Shown here in pieces: positions 60,536-64,000 of a DNA stretch of 64,000 bases. Numbering within the stretch: the stretch's first letter is position 1; each line of letters begins with the position of its first letter. This stretch comes from Paracrocinitomix sp040880585 (GTDB taxonomy: Bacteria; Bacteroidota; Bacteroidia; Flavobacteriales_D; Crocinitomicaceae): the NCBI GenBank assembly GCA_040880585.1, contig JBBDID010000019.1, positions 1 through 64,000 on the forward strand. Direction: 5' to 3'. The translations under genes were made by a program, and so were the position numbers. The notes under the pieces are model-generated. The model worked only from the letters and a program-made list of their open reading frames with translations, had not been told where the DNA came from and made no database searches.

Positions 60536-60578
60536 ATACCATTCAATCATTTATTCCCCCTCTCTGGATAGAAAATTA

Positions 60579-60586
60579 TACTTTTG
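60579..60586 (+). promoter_or_regulatory. Bacteroidota -7 promoter element, apparently for a leaderless transcript
   Basis: TACTTTTG is a perfect TAnnTTTG match whose last base lies 6 nt before the ATG at 60593, the same spacing as at 21095-21109. The alternative TTG start at 60584 falls inside the element. Confidence 0.55.
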
Positions 60587-60592
60587 CTGTCT

Positions 60593-61630
60593 ATGAAAGT
60601 AGTAGTAACCATTTTAATCGGAGGATTATTTTTACTAATGGCCTGTAAAGGAGACAATGAAAGTACACCCCCTCAAATGAATCAAACGGATAGCATCACG
60701 CAGGTGACAGATTCGCTCGACTATTATCAAAAAAAATTAAACGCCGATCCGACCAACCCGGAGGTGAAAATTCAGCGGGCATTGTATTATCTGCGGCACA
60801 ATAATGTTGAATTGGCTACGCAAGACCTGGAAGAAGTGCTGGCAGCTGATTCCTTAAATCTAAAAGCACATCAGGCTTACGCTGACTTAAATTTGGGGAC
60901 ACTCAATTTAGAAAAAAGTAAATATCATTATGAATATATCCTGAAATTAGATTCCACTCAATCCAATGCGTATCTAGGATTGGCTCGTATTTACGCAGCA
61001 CTGGACAATTTTGGAAAGGCAGACGCCTATATCAGTGGTGCGATTAAACAAAACCCCTATTCTCCGGATCCTTACTTCGTCAGGGGGTTGATCTACCGAT
61101 CGGATTACTATATGACCGGCAGAGAAAAAAGTTGGGACATTGCAAAAAGTTCGTTTCAGACCGCAACAGAGCAAAATCCGGATTATTATTCGGCTTATAT
61201 TGAACTAGGGGTGATGCACGCTGAAAAAGGTGACTCTATTGCGTTGGAGTATTATAATTCTGCCTTGGACGTTTACCCTGAAAGTATTGAAGCCTGGTAC
61301 AATAAAGGAATGTTTTATCAGGATCGAAGACAAGTAGACAAAGCCCTGAACTGTTATTATACCATCAATCAAATTGATTCAAGCTGGTCAGACGCCTACC
61401 ATAATATCGGCTTTATTCACTTGATCATGACAGAAGAACTAGATAGTGCCGTGCATTATTTTTCTATTGCTACCGATCTGGATCCCAATTTTTATCAAGC
61501 CTATAACAATCTGGGACTGGCTTACGAAAAACAAGGAGATTTGGAAAATGCTAAAAAATACTATCAAAAAGCCATAGCCATTAATCCGGATTTTCAATTG
61601 GCAAAAGATAATTTGAATGCTCTGCAGTAA
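60593..61630 (+). CDS. Tetratricopeptide-repeat lipoprotein
   Basis: This is a 345-residue protein with a lipoprotein signal (lipobox LLMAC, lipidated Cys about 18) and about seven to eight TPR units over about 45-345 (AYLGLARIYAALDNFGKA, AYNNLGLAYEKQGDLENA and similar). It has no other domain. TPR lipoproteins act as scaffolds at the envelope; no specific partner can be named. The start is ATG at 60593; the next gene's ATG overlaps its stop as TAATG. Confidence 0.88.
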   Translation: MKVVVTILIGGLFLLMACKGDNESTPPQMNQTDSITQVTDSLDYYQKKLNADPTNPEVKIQRALYYLRHNNVELATQDLEEVLAADSLNLKAHQAYADLNLGTLNLEKSKYHYEYILKLDSTQSNAYLGLARIYAALDNFGKADAYISGAIKQNPYSPDPYFVRGLIYRSDYYMTGREKSWDIAKSSFQTATEQNPDYYSAYIELGVMHAEKGDSIALEYYNSALDVYPESIEAWYNKGMFYQDRRQVDKALNCYYTINQIDSSWSDAYHNIGFIHLIMTEELDSAVHYFSIATDLDPNFYQAYNNLGLAYEKQGDLENAKKYYQKAIAINPDFQLAKDNLNALQ

Positions 61631-62250
61631 TGACGATTAAAGAAAAGTTAAAAAATCCGCTGATTCAGCAATACCTGCTTGAAATTGCTTTGCCTGTAGT
61701 AGGGTATTTCTTTTTTGGTTGGTCAATGGCAATTATCGCCGCATTTTACTTCATTGATTTTTTCGCTTCTGAAATAGCGCGTAACCGAAGGGTTTACAAA
61801 GTATACAAAACGAATAGCTCCAATCATCCCTCTTCTTATTTTGTTTTATCCATCTTTGCCGGTCTTGCTTTGTTTACCGTTAATTTACTTTGGGTATGGA
61901 CATCTATACAAGACATCTTTCCGGAAAAAGAACAATTGGTAAATGAATTGACAACTTTCGCAAAAGAAGAACTCTGGTTGTTGTTGCCGGTGGTGTATTT
62001 GGTTTACCATTTTAAAGACTTACTTACCTTTTATATGCCCCGGAGGTTTGTGAAAACAGATTATAAAAAAATGGTGATTTACCAAATGGTTGAATTATTT
62101 ATTCTGACCTTTTTGATCTTTATCGGGATGTTTTTGTGGTATTATTTCAAGATGGATGACATTTCGGTATTGATCAGTTTTATTGTACTAAAAATCGGTT
62201 TTGATATTCTGTTGCTACAAACCCTGACAAAAAAATACAAGGGAGATTGA
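61630..62250 (+). CDS. Polytopic membrane protein, DUF6498-like
   Basis: This is a 206-residue protein with about six helices. The first helix region PVVGYFFFGWSMAIIAAFY and the C-terminal LKIGFDILLLQTLTKKY parallel the protein at 4818-5492 (PVIGVLFFDWEIFELALTY; LKIILDYLLEND). A conserved short motif YHFKDLLTFY at about 121-130 aligns with FKGLDYLLKN there. Function is unknown. It is translationally coupled to the TPR lipoprotein and ends directly against the purF stop. Confidence 0.7.
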   Translation: MTIKEKLKNPLIQQYLLEIALPVVGYFFFGWSMAIIAAFYFIDFFASEIARNRRVYKVYKTNSSNHPSSYFVLSIFAGLALFTVNLLWVWTSIQDIFPEKEQLVNELTTFAKEELWLLLPVVYLVYHFKDLLTFYMPRRFVKTDYKKMVIYQMVELFILTFLIFIGMFLWYYFKMDDISVLISFIVLKIGFDILLLQTLTKKYKGD

Positions 62251-64000
62251 TCAATACGCCCGTTCAGAACTACCTTCTATATAATTGATAAAAGCCTTAT
62301 TCACCACCTTATTCCCTCCCGGTGTTGGGTAGTTGCCGGTAAAATACCAATCGCCGGTGTGATTGGGGATGGCTTTGTGAAGATTTTCAATTTTTTGATA
62401 CACCAACCGCACTTCAGCTTTCATGTTAGGCGGAGTAAGTAGTTTAGCAATTTTAGCGGAGATATCATCCGCAGAAAAAGGCTTGTAAATTGCCTTGACA
62501 TGATTGATAATATCTTCTTTGTTTTGAGATTCCTGCGCTTTACATTTTTTATAGGTTTCATCAATAATGTGAGATTGCCCGGTTTCATGAAGCAATTGGA
62601 TAGTTGCTTCAAAAGCGATAAAATCTCCCATTTTTGCCATATCAATACCATAACAGTCAGGGTACCGAATTTGTGGCGCACTGGAAACCACTACAATTCG
62701 TTTGGGATTCAAGCGATCTAAAATTTGCAAAATACTTTTTTTCAAGGTGGTTCCTCTCACAATAGAATCGTCAATCACCACCAGATTATCCACATGTTCT
62801 CTTACTGTACCGTAAGTGACGTCATACACGTGAGCCACCAGATCGTTTCTACCTTCATCCTGTGTGATAAAAGTTCTGAGCTTGGTGTCTTTAATGGCAA
62901 TTTTTTCAACACGCGTTCGCTTCGCCAATATTTTTCGAAGTTGATCATCTGTTATATCCGGACCTTTTTCACGGATCAGTTTCAACTTGATCTCATTTTG
63001 ATACTTTTCCAGCCCTTTGATCAGTCCAAAAAAAGCCGTTTCAGCAGAGTTGGGAATATAAGTAAATACAGCATCATCAATACCTCCGTCAATTTGAGCT
63101 ATTGTATCTTCTACCAGTAATCGTCCCAGATTTTTTCGCTCAACATACACATCCTGATCTCCGGGGCGTGCAAAATAGATTCGCTCAAAAGAACATTGTT
63201 TTATCTCTTTTGTAGGGTTGATTTCATGTTCAGAAACTGCACCACTCTTTTTCACGATCAAAGCGTGGCCGGGTGTCAATTCTTTAATTTGATCAATGGA
63301 GACGTCAAATGCGGTTTGAATGACCGGACGTTCAGAAGTCACCACACAGATTTCATCATCCTCATACCAATAAGCCGGTCTAATTCCGTTTGGATCACGT
63401 AAAACAAAAGCATCACCATGACCGATCAATCCACACATGGCATATCCTCCATCCCAAACATCTGAAGATCTTTTCAGGATGTTGACAATATCCATTTCCT
63501 GTCCGATCAGATTATAAATGTCTCGGTTGCTATACCCTTCAGGCTTGTATTTTTGATAAAGATCGTCGTTCTCTTCATCCAAAAAGTGCCCGATTTTCTC
63601 CATAACGGTAACCGTGTCTTTATTTTCTTTTGGATGCTGCCCCAGTTTTAAAAGGGTTTCAAACAGCTCGTCGTTATTGGTTAAGTTGAAATTACCCGCC
63701 ACAATCAAATTTCTGGTTTTCCAGTTGTTTTGACGAAGAAAGGGATGGCAAGATTCAATACTGTTTTTGCCAAAGGTTCCATATCGCAAATGTCCCAAAA
63801 AAAGCTCCCCGGTAAATCCCGCATTCTTTTTCAAATAATCAACATCTCTTAATAAGTGGGGATCTTGTTCTTCAATTTCTTTAAACCGTTGGTTAATGTG
63901 TTGAAAAATATCCTGAATCGGTTTTTGGTCAACGGATCGATAACGGCTGATGTAACGTTCTCCCGGCTCTACGTCAAATTTTATGTTGGCCAGCCCCGCT
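62251..64000 (-). CDS. purF: Amidophosphoribosyltransferase (5' end beyond the window)
   Basis: This enzyme makes phosphoribosylamine from PRPP and glutamine, the first committed step of purine synthesis. At least 582 residues are visible; the frame stays open to the right edge, where the protein reads AGLANIKFDVEPGERYIS, so the catalytic N-terminal Cys and the true start lie outside. The glutaminase domain shows LFLGHLRYGTFG and LIVAGNFNLTN; the PRPP site is LVVIDDSIVRGTTLKKSI. The long form (over 600 residues) is usual in Bacteroidota. It converges with the membrane-protein gene at 61630 with no gap. Confidence 0.95.
   Translation of the reverse strand, partial: AGLANIKFDVEPGERYISRYRSVDQKPIQDIFQHINQRFKEIEEQDPHLLRDVDYLKKNAGFTGELFLGHLRYGTFGKNSIESCHPFLRQNNWKTRNLIVAGNFNLTNNDELFETLLKLGQHPKENKDTVTVMEKIGHFLDEENDDLYQKYKPEGYSNRDIYNLIGQEMDIVNILKRSSDVWDGGYAMCGLIGHGDAFVLRDPNGIRPAYWYEDDEICVVTSERPVIQTAFDVSIDQIKELTPGHALIVKKSGAVSEHEINPTKEIKQCSFERIYFARPGDQDVYVERKNLGRLLVEDTIAQIDGGIDDAVFTYIPNSAETAFFGLIKGLEKYQNEIKLKLIREKGPDITDDQLRKILAKRTRVEKIAIKDTKLRTFITQDEGRNDLVAHVYDVTYGTVREHVDNLVVIDDSIVRGTTLKKSILQILDRLNPKRIVVVSSAPQIRYPDCYGIDMAKMGDFIAFEATIQLLHETGQSHIIDETYKKCKAQESQNKEDIINHVKAIYKPFSADDISAKIAKLLTPPNMKAEVRLVYQKIENLHKAIPNHTGDWYFTGNYPTPGGNKVVNKAFINYIEGSSERAY

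Noticed and set aside
62725..63120. 131-codon frame antisense to purF
   Set aside because: Entirely within a well-conserved purF coding region; amino-acid content is that of an antisense shadow.

Overview
The window is an ordinary-to-accessory stretch of chromosome from a member of the Bacteroidota, most likely order Flavobacteriales. Evidence read from the sequence: promoter elements of the TAnnTTTG type before many genes; AT-rich leaders with few Shine-Dalgarno sites; type IX secretion components (a protein with a gliding-motility C-terminal sorting domain and a PorP/SprF partner); and families largely confined to this phylum (DUF6427, DUF6341-like, DUF4783, DUF5723-OmpA, a long PurF, a two-gene cytochrome oxidase subunit III arrangement). 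I cannot fix the genus. No phage, CRISPR array, rRNA operon or complete insertion sequence is visible; one tRNA (Asp, GTC) is present.

Layout. 0-6 kb: pyrimidine heptanucleotide repeat, purQ, small membrane proteins, fructose-1,6-bisphosphatase, an AI-2E family permease, a polytopic membrane protein and a lipoprotein. 6-12 kb: surface module made of a TPR/LuxR-type HTH membrane regulator, a 969-residue T9SS cargo with alternating repeats, and a PorP/SprF protein. 12-27 kb: tRNA-Asp, DUF58 protein, yidD, DsbD-type thiol-disulfide protein, rnhB, a large beta-propeller-like protein paired with a DUF5723/TSP3/OmpA protein, and several secreted proteins of unknown role. 27-38 kb: rlmH, a candidate Wzy-type membrane protein, and a convergent tightly overlapping ten-gene polysaccharide operon (flippase, two methyltransferases, four glycosyltransferases, cupin, DegT aminotransferase, acyltransferase). 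38-42.5 kb: cytochrome oxidase cluster (cyoE, two subunit III genes, subunit IV, SCO-like) that ends next to a broken rdgB fragment. 42.5-50.6 kb: two paralogous Wzi/RemB-like outer-membrane proteins flanking a WecA/MraY-type initiating transferase, a 200-bp MITE-like element, GDP-fucose genes gmd and fcl, cysQ and deoC. 50.6-64 kb: TonB energy transducer, VanZ, gcvH, prfB, panD, a flippase-like protein, rfaE2, MazG-like hydrolase, AddB-like nuclease, bcp, recA, a TPR lipoprotein, a membrane protein, and purF running off the right edge.

Functionally, the 28-49 kb region can be read as one surface-polysaccharide system: an initiating sugar-1-phosphate transferase (44.1-45.2 kb), GDP-fucose supply (47-49 kb), aminosugar-type tailoring enzymes, glycosyltransferases, a flippase, a possible polymerase and two outer-membrane proteins. 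The oxidase cluster sits inside it. The strongest candidates for something undescribed are the three-fold repeat domain inserted in cytochrome oxidase subunit III, the MITE-like element with TTAA flanks, the twin Wzi/RemB-like genes around the WecA gene, and apparently leaderless genes whose start codon lies exactly 6 nt after the promoter element. All family assignments are from reading the sequence; no database search was run.
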